Origin: JBGANR01 sp044222225
Lineage (GTDB): Bacteria; Actinomycetota; Actinomycetes; Mycobacteriales; Mycobacteriaceae
Assembly: GCA_044222225.1 (NCBI GenBank)
Contig: JBGANR010000012.1
Coordinates: 62,001-126,000, forward strand
Direction of reading: 5' to 3'
Length of the DNA: 64,000 bases
Numbering within the stretch: the first letter of the stretch is position 1; every line of letters begins with the position of its first letter. Shown piece by piece: positions 24,573 through 33,269 of the stretch. The notes under the pieces are model-generated. The model saw nothing but the letters and a program-made list of their open reading frames with translations. It did no database searches and was not told the DNA's origin. Position numbers and translations under genes: made by a program.

Positions 24573-25457
24573 TCAGCGGCGCAGCGCGTCGATGCTCGCG
24601 GCGGCGGCCAGCCGGAGCCGCCGCCCGTCGGGGACGATCGCGCGGCCGGCCATGACGTCGTAGTCGCGCGCCTCGACGACGGTGAGGATCTCGCCGTAGA
24701 CCCGCAGTGCGACGGCGATGCCGGGCCGGGCCCGCGTCGGCAGCAGTGCCAGGCCCGGTTCGGCCAGCCGATAGCGATGCCGGGCGTGCGCCACGAGGTG
24801 GGCGATCGCGCGCCGGAGCCGAGGCGTCGACGTCCCCGCGGCGCGGCAGGCGGCCAGCATCTCCTCGTCGACGCCGAATGCCGCGAGCTCGTCGAGGGGC
24901 AGGTAGACGCGGTCGCGGTCGAGGTCTTCGGCGACGTCACGGATGAAATTGGTCAGCTGGAACGCCTCGCCGAGAGCCCGGGCCGGGCCGTCGGCGTCGG
25001 GCGGGGCCCCGAGGACGCGGTTGACGAGGAGCCCGATGACGGCGGCCGAGCCGTACATGTACTCGTCGAGCTCGGCCATCGTCCGATAGCGGGAGCGGAA
25101 GCCCTGGGTGCCGGGCACGTCGGCGCGCATCGCGGCGAAGAAGGCCGTGAAGTGCTCCAACGGCGCCCCGATGCGGCGTGCGGCGTCGGCGGCGGCCAGG
25201 ATCTCGGGCGTCGCGGCGTCGGCTGCGCCAGTGACGGCCGCCGTGAGCTCCGCCTCGAGTGCATCGAGCCGGGCGACGCGCTCGGCCGGTGGCTCGACGG
25301 GATGGTCGACGACATCGTCGACCATCCGGGCCAGCCCGTAGAAGGCGAAGACGGAGCGGCGTTCCCGGGGGGCGAGCATCCGCGTCGAGAGGTGAAAGGT
25401 GCGGCCGTGCACCGCGGTGAGCCGCTCGCAGTGCCCGTAGGCGTCGTCGAGAGTCAT
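24573..25457 (-). CDS. crtB: Phytoene/squalene synthase family, phytoene synthase
   Basis: Product of 294 residues. Head-to-head condensation of two GGPP to phytoene. Both Asp-rich motifs are seen: VDDVVDHP after FAFYGLARM, and NFIRDVAEDLDRDRVYLP in the second half. Last gene of the convergent minus-strand unit idsA/crtE, crtI, mptA, crtB; its ATG overlaps the mptA stop, so it is translationally coupled to mptA. The 85-bp inverted-repeat element lies just upstream, inside the end of mptA. Confidence 0.93.
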   Translation of the reverse strand: MTLDDAYGHCERLTAVHGRTFHLSTRMLAPRERRSVFAFYGLARMVDDVVDHPVEPPAERVARLDALEAELTAAVTGAADAATPEILAAADAARRIGAPLEHFTAFFAAMRADVPGTQGFRSRYRTMAELDEYMYGSAAVIGLLVNRVLGAPPDADGPARALGEAFQLTNFIRDVAEDLDRDRVYLPLDELAAFGVDEEMLAACRAAGTSTPRLRRAIAHLVAHARHRYRLAEPGLALLPTRARPGIAVALRVYGEILTVVEARDYDVMAGRAIVPDGRRLRLAAAASIDALRR

Positions 25458-26968
25458 GGGCGCACCGGGCCGGCGTCATATCGAGCGCCTGTGGGATGCG
25501 CAGAGGAGATTATTGTCGCGACGGTGCTCCAGGGCGACCGATATGACGCCGGCTCGCTCCTGACGACCAGCAGCGTCAGGCCGCCGAGCAGCAGACCGAA
25601 GAGGAACTGGCGCACGTCGTACATCCGTAGCGCGGAGTTCGGCTCGAACGCCCACAGCACCCAGCCCGCGAACACGACCAGCGGGCCGATGAGTCGATCG
25701 AGGCGGACGGCCGGCGCCAGCGCGAGGAACCAGGCGAAATACCAGGGGTAGGCGGTCGGGCCGAGGAGACAGGCGGCGAGCAGCGCCCAGGCTGCGCCGG
25801 CGGCGGCGCGCGGGACGTCGACGCGGGCCCGCCACCAGATGACGACCAGCGTCGCGGCGAGGACGACCGTGCCGACGGCGCGGGTGACGACGAGCACCGG
25901 CCACATCGCGAAGCCGTGCCACGGGGCGGCGATGATGATGACGACGTGCGCGGCGGCCGTCGGGATGTTGATGAGGTTGGTGGCCAGGCCCACGCTGCCG
26001 ACGCCCGAGATCCAGCCGAGCGGGGAGTCGAACGGCAGGCTGAAGACGGCCACGACGGCCAGCGCGACGGCGCCGGTCGCGGCGGCCGTGCCGACGAAGG
26101 TGAGCGGCGGTGAGGCGGCCCGGCGCCTCAGCCAGATCCAGACGAGGAACGGCAGCGCCACGGCGGCGATGATCTTCACCGCCGCGGCCAGGCCGATGAG
26201 CGCCGCCGCGACGAGCGGGCGTCCGCGCAGAGCCGCGAGCAGCCCGGCGGCGAGCGGTCCGATGAGCAGCAGTTCGTTGTGCGGACCGCCCAGGAGATGC
26301 AGCACGAGCATCGGATTGGCCACCGTCAGCCACGTCGCCACCCGTGGATCGGTGCCGACGGCGCGGGCCAGCCGCGGCGCGCACCACGCCGCGAGCGCGA
26401 GTCCGCCGAGCATGGCGAGCCGAATGCCGACGAGCCCGAACAGGACGCTGTCGCCGGTCAGCCGCGTCACACCCGCGATGAGCAGGACGAACGCCGGGCC
26501 GTACGGGGAGGTCGTCGCCTGCCACTCCTCGGCGGTGCTCTGCAGCAGCGGCCCCGGATGGGCGGACGGCGACGAGGTGTACGGATCGAGGCCGTGGTTG
26601 AGCAGGTCGGCCTGGGAGAGATAGACGTAGCCGTCGGCGGAGAACGTCGGCAGCGAGACGATCATCGGTACGGCCATCGCGGCGGTCGCCGCCCACAGCG
26701 TGCCGACGCTGACGCGTCCGGCCAGCGCGAGCCGCCCCAGCCCGCCCCACGCGGCGAGCACGAGGAACAGCCCGAGGATCAGCACCATCCGGATCGTCTG
26801 GTCACCGTGCCCGTACTGCCAGGCACCGAGCGCCGCGGCGCCGAGTGGACGGGGCAGCACGCCCCAGCTCCAGCTGCCGGCCGCGACGCACGCCGAACCG
26901 AATCCGACGGCCGCGACGAGGACCGCGGCGGTGCGTCCGTCCACCGGGGACACGCCGGACGAGGTCAT
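25454..26968 (-). CDS. mptA: Polyprenol-phosphomannose-dependent alpha-(1-6)-mannosyltransferase (MptA-like)
   Basis: Product of 504 residues, a GT-C membrane glycosyltransferase with about 12 hydrophobic helices. The first extracytoplasmic loop carries FSADGYVYLSQADLLNHGLDPY with the catalytic Asp, as in MptA (Rv2174) and MptB, which build the mannan core of lipomannan. ATG overlaps the crtI stop (ATGA). The last about 25 residues (from near WSTVATIISS to the end) are encoded by the inverted-repeat element at 25469-25553, so the native C-terminus has apparently been replaced. Its location inside a carotenoid operon matches the mycobacterial Rv2174-Rv2173 pairing. Confidence 0.9.
   Translation of the reverse strand: MTSSGVSPVDGRTAAVLVAAVGFGSACVAAGSWSWGVLPRPLGAAALGAWQYGHGDQTIRMVLILGLFLVLAAWGGLGRLALAGRVSVGTLWAATAAMAVPMIVSLPTFSADGYVYLSQADLLNHGLDPYTSSPSAHPGPLLQSTAEEWQATTSPYGPAFVLLIAGVTRLTGDSVLFGLVGIRLAMLGGLALAAWCAPRLARAVGTDPRVATWLTVANPMLVLHLLGGPHNELLLIGPLAAGLLAALRGRPLVAAALIGLAAAVKIIAAVALPFLVWIWLRRRAASPPLTFVGTAAATGAVALAVVAVFSLPFDSPLGWISGVGSVGLATNLINIPTAAAHVVIIIAAPWHGFAMWPVLVVTRAVGTVVLAATLVVIWWRARVDVPRAAAGAAWALLAACLLGPTAYPWYFAWFLALAPAVRLDRLIGPLVVFAGWVLWAFEPNSALRMYDVRQFLFGLLLGGLTLLVVRSEPASYRSPWSTVATIISSAHPTGARYDAGPVRP
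25469..25553. repeat. 85-bp inverted-repeat element, copy A
   Basis: GCCGGCGTCATATCG at 25469-25483 is the exact reverse complement of 25539-25553 (15 bp). The interior holds GAGGAGATTATTGTCGCGACGG (22 bases, 25503-25524; written here in two parts: GAGGAGATTATT and GTCGCGACGG), shared with copy B at one mismatch. The outer arms and centre match copy B while the rest differs. It encodes the last residues of mptA and ends 12 bases before the crtB start. It resembles a miniature inverted-repeat element; no transposase is nearby. Confidence 0.75.
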
Positions 26969-28476
26969 CCCGTGATCCGCTCCGCCGCGAGCCGGCCCGA
27001 GACGAGCACCGGCGGGATCCCGACGCCCGGAACCGTCGACGAACCGGCGAGCACGATGTTCTCGGCGCGCAGGTTCGGGGTGCGCAGCGGGCCCGTCTGC
27101 GCCACGGTGTGCGCGGCGGCGAACGGCGTCCCTGCGGCGTGGCCGCGGGCGGCCCACGTCTCGGGCGTGTCGACGCGGGCGATCGCCAGGTCGGCGATCC
27201 CGGTGTAGCCGCGACGCTCCAGCCCGGCGAGCACCTCGGCGACGTACGCCGGCCTGAGCCGCTCCCACGGCAGGGGCGCGACGTCGAGGTTGGGGCAGGG
27301 CGCCAGCACGCTGACGGGTTCGACGGCGCCGACTGCCGCCGAGGGGTCGGTGACCGCCGGGCGCGTCACGAGCAGCGACGGATCGTCCGGGAGTCGGCCG
27401 GGGCCGCCGCGTCCGGTGATGTCGCGGAAGGTCTGCGTCCACGCCGTCCCGAAGTCGACGGTGTGGTGGCCGCCGGGCCAGCCGGCGGCGACGTCGGCGG
27501 GCACCCCGCCGTGCACGACGACGGCGCTGGGGGAGTAGCGCCGTCGGCGGTGCCGGGGAGGTGGCCCGTCGCGCAGCAGCCACTCGGTGACGGGCTCGTC
27601 GGTCGTGATGACGAGGGCGTCGCAGGCGATCTCGTCACCGCCCGCGGTGACGACGGCGACCGCGCGTGCACCGCTGAACCGGACTCGCTCGGCGGCCGTG
27701 CCGAGTGCGACGCGCCCGCCGGCGAGCCGCAGCCGCGCCGCCATGGTCGCGGCGATCCGGCCCATGCCGCCGGCCGGATAGGTGACGCCGAGCGTCGTGT
27801 CCATGTGGGCGATGACGGCGTAGACCGCGGCGGCGCGGGACGGCGTCACCCCCGCGAAGAGCGCCTGGAAGGTGAACGCGCGGCGCAGCAGCGGGTCGGT
27901 GAGATGCCGGGCGACCGCGCTGTCGAGGCCGCGCAGTGCGCCGAGCCGCGTCAGCCGGAGAAGGCCGCGGCGCAGCGCGGGGTCGCGGGCGAAATCGGTG
28001 AGCGCGTCGGTGTTGCGGTCGATGAACAGGTCGTACTCGGCGTCGTACAGCTCGGCCAGCCAGCGGCGCAGCCCGCGGTAGCCGACGGCCGCGTCCGGGC
28101 CGAAGACGTCGCCGATCGCGCGGGTGAGCTTGTCGCCGTCGCGCCACAGCGGCAGCTCGCGGCCGTCCGGATAGCGGACGAGGTAACTCGGGTCGACGTC
28201 CAGCAGACCGAGCTCGGCGCGCGCCTCGTCGCGGCCGGCGCCCGCGGCGGCGAGGGCGTCGACGACGAGCTCGGGCATGGTGAGGATCGTCGCGCCGGTG
28301 TCGAAGCGCAGCCCGTCGATCGTCTCCGTCGCCACCCGGCCGCCGACGTGATCGGCCGCATCGAGCACCGTCACCTCGTGGCCGGCGCCCCGCAGTCGCA
28401 GGGCCGTCGCCAGGCCGCCGAGCCCGGCGCCGATGACGACGACGTGATCGGTGCGGCCGGTGACGCGCCGCGTCAT
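26965..28476 (-). CDS. crtI: Phytoene desaturase (CrtI type)
   Basis: Product of 503 residues. FAD-binding N-terminus HVVVIGAGLGGLATALRLRGAGHEV with DAADHVGGR, then YPAGGMGRIAATMAARL, and C-terminal LAGSSTVPGVGIPPVLVSGRLAAERI, the bacterial-type phytoene dehydrogenase signature. Introduces double bonds into phytoene to give lycopene or a shorter polyene. Overlaps the GGPP synthase gene upstream and mptA downstream by four bases each. Confidence 0.93.
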   Translation of the reverse strand: MTRRVTGRTDHVVVIGAGLGGLATALRLRGAGHEVTVLDAADHVGGRVATETIDGLRFDTGATILTMPELVVDALAAAGAGRDEARAELGLLDVDPSYLVRYPDGRELPLWRDGDKLTRAIGDVFGPDAAVGYRGLRRWLAELYDAEYDLFIDRNTDALTDFARDPALRRGLLRLTRLGALRGLDSAVARHLTDPLLRRAFTFQALFAGVTPSRAAAVYAVIAHMDTTLGVTYPAGGMGRIAATMAARLRLAGGRVALGTAAERVRFSGARAVAVVTAGGDEIACDALVITTDEPVTEWLLRDGPPPRHRRRRYSPSAVVVHGGVPADVAAGWPGGHHTVDFGTAWTQTFRDITGRGGPGRLPDDPSLLVTRPAVTDPSAAVGAVEPVSVLAPCPNLDVAPLPWERLRPAYVAEVLAGLERRGYTGIADLAIARVDTPETWAARGHAAGTPFAAAHTVAQTGPLRTPNLRAENIVLAGSSTVPGVGIPPVLVSGRLAAERITG

Positions 28477-29552
28477 TTCTCTCGGCGGGTCATCGCGCGC
28501 GCCGCCGTCGCCAGCTCGGACTGCACGGCCGCGGGAGTGGACGTCTCGGCGAGCGCGGCGAGCGCCTGATCGGTGAGATCGGCGATGCGCGATTCGATGT
28601 CGGCGACGGCACCGGTCGACCGCATGAGCGAGCGCGCCCAGTCGAGGTCGGCGGGGGACGCCGGGCGGCCGAGGAGCGAGCGCAGCCGGCGGGCGTCGGA
28701 CTCGTCGGCGCGCTGCAGCGTCTCGGCGAGCAGCAGCGTCCGCTTGCCCTCGGCGATGTCGTCGCCCGACGGCTTGCCGGTGGTCGCGGGATCGCCGAAG
28801 ACGCCCAGCAGATCGTCCCGCAGCTGGAAGGCGATGCCGAGGTCGGTGCCGACCGCGCCGAGGTCGTCGACGAGGTCGGCGGACGCGCCGGCCAGCGCCG
28901 CCCCGAGTTGCAGCGGACGCTCGGCCGTGTAGGCGGCCGTCTTGTAGCGCATGACGAGCCAGGCGCCCTCGGCGCTGGGATCGTCGGACGCCTCACCGCG
29001 GATGTCGAGATACTGCCCGCCCAGCACCTCGGTGCGCATCGCACCCCAGACGCGGCCCACCTCGTGGCGGACGTCCGTCGGCAGCTCCGCGGTGATGAGG
29101 ACGTCGTCGGCCCAGGCCAGGGCCAGATCGCCGACGAGGATCGCCGCCGCCTCGCCGAACCCGGCGGCATCGCCCGTCCAGTTCCGAGTGCGGTGATCGG
29201 CCTCGAAGCGGCGGTGCACCGTCGGGCTGCCGCGGCGGGTGTCGGAGTGGTCGATGATGTCGTCGTGGATGAGCGCGCAGGCCTGGACGAGTTCGAGGGC
29301 GGCGGCCACCCGCAGCGCCTCGGCCGGATCGGTCGGGCCGTCGCCGCCGCGTCCGGCGAGGAAGCCGGCCCACACGAACGTCGGACGCACCCGCTTGCCG
29401 CCGCCGAGGACGAAGTCGCGCAGGGCCTCGGCGGCCGTCAGATAGTGCGGCGAGACGCGCCGGGCGGCGTCGAGCTTGGCCGCCAGGACATCGGCGAGGA
29501 CGTCGGACGCGGCGTCGGGGACCTCGGCGAGCGTGGCGGGGAAGACGGACAC
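28473..29552 (-). CDS. idsA: Geranylgeranyl diphosphate synthase (polyprenyl synthetase family)
   Basis: Product of 359 residues. First Asp-rich motif LIHDDIIDHSD (DDxxD) and second FQLRDDLLGVFGD, with GGGKRVRP near residue 50 for diphosphate binding. Supplies GGPP for the carotenoid genes downstream, and could also feed polyprenyl carriers. In M. tuberculosis the neighbour of mptA is idsA2; in pigment producers the same position is called crtE. ATG at 29552; the gene heads the four-gene minus-strand operon, facing metF across 95 bases. Confidence 0.92.
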   Translation of the reverse strand: MSVFPATLAEVPDAASDVLADVLAAKLDAARRVSPHYLTAAEALRDFVLGGGKRVRPTFVWAGFLAGRGGDGPTDPAEALRVAAALELVQACALIHDDIIDHSDTRRGSPTVHRRFEADHRTRNWTGDAAGFGEAAAILVGDLALAWADDVLITAELPTDVRHEVGRVWGAMRTEVLGGQYLDIRGEASDDPSAEGAWLVMRYKTAAYTAERPLQLGAALAGASADLVDDLGAVGTDLGIAFQLRDDLLGVFGDPATTGKPSGDDIAEGKRTLLLAETLQRADESDARRLRSLLGRPASPADLDWARSLMRSTGAVADIESRIADLTDQALAALAETSTPAAVQSELATAARAMTRREK

Positions 29553-29635
29553 GGGTTCACCCTATCGTCGCGGCGACGGGCGATGTCCGGGCGGCGGAAG
29601 GTCGTCGGGCCGCGGTCCGCGCGGGCCGCTCCGAC

Positions 29636-29650
29636 TATGCTGTCCCGGTG
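29636..29650 (+). promoter_or_regulatory. Possible leaderless promoter of metF
   Basis: TATGCT at 29636-29641 lies six bases before the GTG at 29648, and no ribosome binding site is present, a pattern like that of trpD, aroG and murE but with a different hexamer. Confidence 0.35.
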
Positions 29651-30619
29651 ACCGACGCCAAGTCCGCAGCCGCGGCGGCGCAGGGTCCGACGTCCGTCGT
29701 CGACCGGCTGCGCATCGACCGCCCCGCCATTCATCGGGGGCCCGTCCCCTTCTCCGTCGAATTCTCCCCGCCCCGCGACGCCGAGGGCGAGCAACGCCTG
29801 TGGCGGGCGGTCCGGATCTTCGAGCGGCTCGATCCGGCGTTCGTGTCCATGACCTACGGTGCCGGGGGGTCGACGCGCGAGCGCACCCTGCGGATCACCG
29901 GTGAGCTGGCGGAGCAGACGACGCTGCTGCCGGTCGCGCACCTGACCGCCGTCGGCCACAGCGTCACCGAGCTGCGCCGCGTCATGGGCGGCTACGCCGA
30001 CAAGGGCATCACGAACATCCTCGCGCTGCGCGGCGATCCGCCCGGTGACCCGCTCGGCGAGTGGCGCCGGCATCCGGAGGGTGTCGCCTATGCGGAGGAG
30101 CTCGTGCGGCTCGTCGGCGAGCTCGGCGACTTCACCACCGGCGTCGCCTCGTTCCCCGAGGGACATCACCGGGCCGCCGACCTCGCGTCCGACACCACCT
30201 ACCTCGTGCGCAAGCTGCGGGCGGGCGCGTCGTACTCGATCACGCAGATGTTCTTCGAGGTCGACGACTACCTGCGCCTGCGTGACCGCGTCGTCGCCGC
30301 AGACCCCGAGCAGGGGGCGAAGCCGATCATTCCGGGCATCATGCCGATCACCTCGCTCAAGACGGTGCAGCGGATGGTCGAGCTCTCGGGCTCCGTGCTG
30401 CCGGACCGGCTGCGCGATCGCCTCGCCGCGGCCGCGGGCGACGGGCCGGAGGAGGACCGGGTGGCCGTGCGCGAGGTCGGCATCGACATCGCGACCGAGA
30501 TAGCGCAGCGCCTCATCGCCGAGGGCGCCCCGTGCCTGCATTTCTGCACGCTGAACTTCGCGAAAGCGACTTCTGAGGTGCTGGACCGCATCGGGATCGC
30601 GCTGCCGCGGGTGGCCTGA
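29648..30619 (+). CDS. metF: Methylenetetrahydrofolate reductase
   Basis: Product of 323 residues of the MTHFR fold: FSVEFSPPRDAEGEQRLWRA at the start (catalytic Glu in VEF), MTYGAGGSTRERTLRI, NILALRGDPPGD, and QMFFEVDDYLRL. Reduces 5,10-methylene-THF to 5-methyl-THF for methionine synthesis. It corresponds to M. tuberculosis Rv2172c in place. Transcribed alone between two minus-strand pigment/glycan operons; the inverted-repeat element copy B begins 8 bases after its stop. Confidence 0.92.
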   Translation: MTDAKSAAAAAQGPTSVVDRLRIDRPAIHRGPVPFSVEFSPPRDAEGEQRLWRAVRIFERLDPAFVSMTYGAGGSTRERTLRITGELAEQTTLLPVAHLTAVGHSVTELRRVMGGYADKGITNILALRGDPPGDPLGEWRRHPEGVAYAEELVRLVGELGDFTTGVASFPEGHHRAADLASDTTYLVRKLRAGASYSITQMFFEVDDYLRLRDRVVAADPEQGAKPIIPGIMPITSLKTVQRMVELSGSVLPDRLRDRLAAAAGDGPEEDRVAVREVGIDIATEIAQRLIAEGAPCLHFCTLNFAKATSEVLDRIGIALPRVA

Positions 30620-30626
30620 ATTCGGA

Positions 30627-30707
30627 TCGGCGTCATATCGTGCGCCGAATCCGGTCGTCGAGGAGATTATCGTCGCGACGGCCCTCAACGGCTACCGATC
30701 TGACGCC
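30627..30707. repeat. 81-bp inverted-repeat element, copy B
   Basis: CGGCGTCATATCG at 30627-30639 pairs with CGATCTGACGCCG at 30695-30707 with one mismatch. The centre GAGGAGATTATC plus GTCGCGACGG (30659-30680) matches copy A with one difference. It lies between the convergent ends of metF and the glycosyltransferase gene and supplies the last codons and the stop (TAG at 30692-30694) of the latter. Inner arms GGTCGTCG and CGACGGCC could pair, so the transcript would form a hairpin and may work as a terminator. Confidence 0.7.
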
Positions 30708-31792
30708 GGCATCGGCCGACCCTTCCAGGATCGACGGCCGCGTCGGCGATGGGCGTCGATGTAGAGCCCGAGTGCTGTGACGATCGAGGCGGGATGGGCT
30801 GGTGGGGCGAACCCGACCGGGGCGTGTTCGACGCGCCGGGCCACGATCCGCCCCGCCACCTGCAACGCCGCCGCGAGAAGACTCGGCCGGTGTCCGGCGG
30901 CCGTCGCGAGCCACGGCGTCAGCTGGGTGGCCGCGACGATCGCGGGTACGAGGACGCCACCGCGGCCGAACGCCTGGTGCAGCCAGCGGCCGTAGCCCTC
31001 GCGTAGGGAGGCGTCGTCGTCGTACATCCGGCAGCTCGCCCCGGCGGCGGGCCGGACGTCGGTGGTGTGTCCGGCCCGGCGCAGCAGCCGGGCGATGGCC
31101 AGGTCCTCGGTGGGTGACGCGGCGACCGCCCGGTGCCCGCCGACGGCCCGGTAGGCATCGGCGTCGACGACGAGCAGTTGCCCGTTCGCGACGGCCATCG
31201 CCGGGTGCCGGCGTGAGACCGGCAGGAAGAGCGGGACCGTCGACAGCCACGACCAGGCGAGCAGCGGCTGCACGAGCCGCCCGAGCGCGGTGACGGCGAG
31301 CTGCGCCGGCCAGGCGGACAGCAGCGCCGCGGTGCCGAGCCGCAGCGAGGCGAGGACGCCGGGGTCGAGCCGGACGTCGGCGTCGACGAAGACGAACACG
31401 TCGGCGCCGTCGACGAACGCGAGGTCGGCGAGGGCGGCGCACGCCGCAGCCTTGCCGGTGGCGCCGGGCGGCGGTTCGGGCAGACGTACCACCCGGCAGC
31501 GCGGGTCGCCGTCGGCGGCGGCCCGCGCGACGTCGGCGGTTCCGTCCGAGGAGCCGTCGTCGCCGATCCACAGGGTGAGTTCGACGCCGCGTTGGGCCAG
31601 GACGTCGCGCACGATCGCGCCGATCCGTCCGGCCTCGTCGCGCGCGGGCACGAGTACGGCGAGCCGCCGCCCGCCGAGATCGGGCGGTGCCGGGCGGCGC
31701 AGGACCAACGCGTTGCCGACGATCAGCGCGAACTGAGCTCCGCTGACGAGAGCCGCCGCGGTGCAGGCCCGAGAGACGGCCCCTCGGATCAC
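30692..31792 (-). CDS. Membrane-associated family 2 glycosyltransferase, probably carotenoid-linked
   Basis: Product of 366 residues. N-terminal hydrophobic helix, then the GT-A domain LAVLVPARDEAGRIGAIVRD, WIGDDGSSDGT and VFVDADVRLDPG (DxD metal motif), TEDLAIARLLRRAG and a C-terminal QxxRW-like segment GYGRWLHQAFGR, followed by membrane segments. The layout resembles CruC/CrtQ-type glycosyltransferases that decorate carotenoids, and its operon contains a CruF-type hydratase and a CrtO-type oxidase, which supports that role by inference. Its final residues MPASDR come from the inverted-repeat element copy B. Confidence 0.85.
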   Translation of the reverse strand: MIRGAVSRACTAAALVSGAQFALIVGNALVLRRPAPPDLGGRRLAVLVPARDEAGRIGAIVRDVLAQRGVELTLWIGDDGSSDGTADVARAAADGDPRCRVVRLPEPPPGATGKAAACAALADLAFVDGADVFVFVDADVRLDPGVLASLRLGTAALLSAWPAQLAVTALGRLVQPLLAWSWLSTVPLFLPVSRRHPAMAVANGQLLVVDADAYRAVGGHRAVAASPTEDLAIARLLRRAGHTTDVRPAAGASCRMYDDDASLREGYGRWLHQAFGRGGVLVPAIVAATQLTPWLATAAGHRPSLLAAALQVAGRIVARRVEHAPVGFAPPAHPASIVTALGLYIDAHRRRGRRSWKGRPMPASDR

Positions 31793-31796
31793 GGCG

Positions 31797-32468
31797 TCAG
31801 GCCGGCCGGCCGGGACGCGGGTCTCGGGTGCGGGCCACCCACGCCGCCGCCCCGACGATCGCGACCGCCGCCAGCGTCAGGCAGCCCATGACGAGCGACC
31901 AGCCGCCGAGCGTCGCGGTGTTCGGATCGGCGTAGTGCGATTCGGCGCCCATCGGTGTCGTGTCGCCGACCTTGAGCCGCCACAGCGTGCCCTTCTCGCC
32001 TTGCCGTTCGCCGTCGGTGGCGGCGATGACGTCGGGGAACTCGACGGAGAAGACGAGCTGGTAGGCGCCCGTCACCTGCTTGAGGTTGGCCGCGCCGTGG
32101 ACGCTGACGACGGTCCCCGAGCGCTTGGCCGTCAGCTTGACGTCGGCGCCCGGCAGCGCCTGCCCGATGAGCGTGCCGAGCAGGTTGAACTGGCCGAACG
32201 ACAGGTCGCGGTAGTCGAGCCGGGTGCCGACGTTGTTGTTCTCGGTGTAGGGCGTCGCGTCGACGATCCCGGCCAGCGTGTCCGGCACGCGGACCTGCGG
32301 ACCCGCCCCGGTGCCCTCCGCCTTGGGCAGCGCGAGGACGATGCTGCCGCGCAGACGGTCGCCGCTGGGGCCCGCCGGCTGTACCGTCCCGCACGCGGCG
32401 AGCGCGGCGGTCACGAGCAGGGTGAGCAGCAGCGCGATGATCCGGCGGGAATGGGACACGCCGCTCAT
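31797..32468 (-). CDS. lppM: LppM-family lipoprotein
   Basis: Product of 223 residues. Lipoprotein signal peptide with lipobox LAAC (Cys near residue 25), a beta-rich extracytoplasmic domain (LTAKRSGTVVSVHGAANLKQ), and a C-terminal transmembrane helix near GWSLVMGCLTLAAVAIVGAA. This is the layout of M. tuberculosis LppM (Rv2171), which has been tied to phosphatidylinositol mannoside-derived glycolipids and phagosome effects. ATG overlaps the upstream CruF-type gene (ATGA) and four bases separate it from the glycosyltransferase start, so it sits within the pigment operon. Confidence 0.9.
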   Translation of the reverse strand: MSGVSHSRRIIALLLTLLVTAALAACGTVQPAGPSGDRLRGSIVLALPKAEGTGAGPQVRVPDTLAGIVDATPYTENNNVGTRLDYRDLSFGQFNLLGTLIGQALPGADVKLTAKRSGTVVSVHGAANLKQVTGAYQLVFSVEFPDVIAATDGERQGEKGTLWRLKVGDTTPMGAESHYADPNTATLGGWSLVMGCLTLAAVAIVGAAAWVARTRDPRPGRPA

Positions 32469-33268
32469 CGTGCCAAAGACCCCGCCCGGCGTAGCCGCCG
32501 ACCGGCCGACATGTCGATGATCGCGGCGATGCCGAGCGGCGCCATCGCCGCGAGGCCGTAGCCGAGGGCGGCCGTGAGCAGCGGGTCGTCGAGGAACACG
32601 CCGAACGCCAGCGCCGAGCCGAGCCACGTCCAGAGGTAGGCGACGGTCGGCAGCGTGCGGTCGGCCGGGGTGCCCGGCCAGAGCGCGGCGAGCACACCGA
32701 AGACGATGAGTCCGACCACGAACCAGCCGGCGAAGTTGGAGACGGGGACGGCGTCGAGGCCGGGCAGATGCGGGCTCGGGTCGCGCCACGTCCAGCGGCC
32801 GTCGGCGATCATCTGCGGATCGAGGTACAGGTCCCAGCCGACGAGGGTGGCCGCGGCCGCCGGAATCCGCCAGGCGGCCGGCAGCCGGGCGGCGAGCGCC
32901 CAGATCGGATAGGAGCCGAGGAACCACGCCGCCGCGACGACGAGCGGCACGCCGAGGAGCGTCGGACCGAGGCGGCCGGGGGAGTAGTCGTAGGCGCCGA
33001 ACGGGATCCCGGTGGCCAGGCCGACGGCCTCGGCCGCCCAGCCGAGCGTCATCACGGCCGCGGCGCCCGCGACGCCCCGGATGAGCCCGTACGACGCGCA
33101 GGCGTGCGCGAGCGCGGTTGTCGCCCCCAGGGCGACGACGGCCAGCGTCACGCCGTCGCGGGCCGTGCCGGACGTCAGCGGATAGGCGATCTGCGCGAGG
33201 ATCCACGCGGCGAGGAACCCCCAGGCGAGCCGGGCGGCCGCCGCCGAGCCGGCTCGCGGCCCCGGCAC
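32465..33268 (-). CDS. Carotenoid biosynthesis membrane protein, CruF type
   Basis: Product of 267 residues with about seven membrane segments. The conserved block GWAAEAVGLATGIPFGAYDYS and later DLYLDPQMIADGRWTW plus FAGWFVVG are the marks of the CruF/bisanhydrobacterioruberin hydratase family, which add water across the terminal double bond of linear carotenoid ends. GTG start one base after the CrtO-type gene stop. With the glycosyltransferase downstream it could make a hydroxylated and glycosylated carotenoid end group; that is inference. Confidence 0.87.
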   Translation of the reverse strand: MPGPRAGSAAAARLAWGFLAAWILAQIAYPLTSGTARDGVTLAVVALGATTALAHACASYGLIRGVAGAAAVMTLGWAAEAVGLATGIPFGAYDYSPGRLGPTLLGVPLVVAAAWFLGSYPIWALAARLPAAWRIPAAAATLVGWDLYLDPQMIADGRWTWRDPSPHLPGLDAVPVSNFAGWFVVGLIVFGVLAALWPGTPADRTLPTVAYLWTWLGSALAFGVFLDDPLLTAALGYGLAAMAPLGIAAIIDMSAGRRLRRAGSLAR

Positions 33269-33269
33269 G

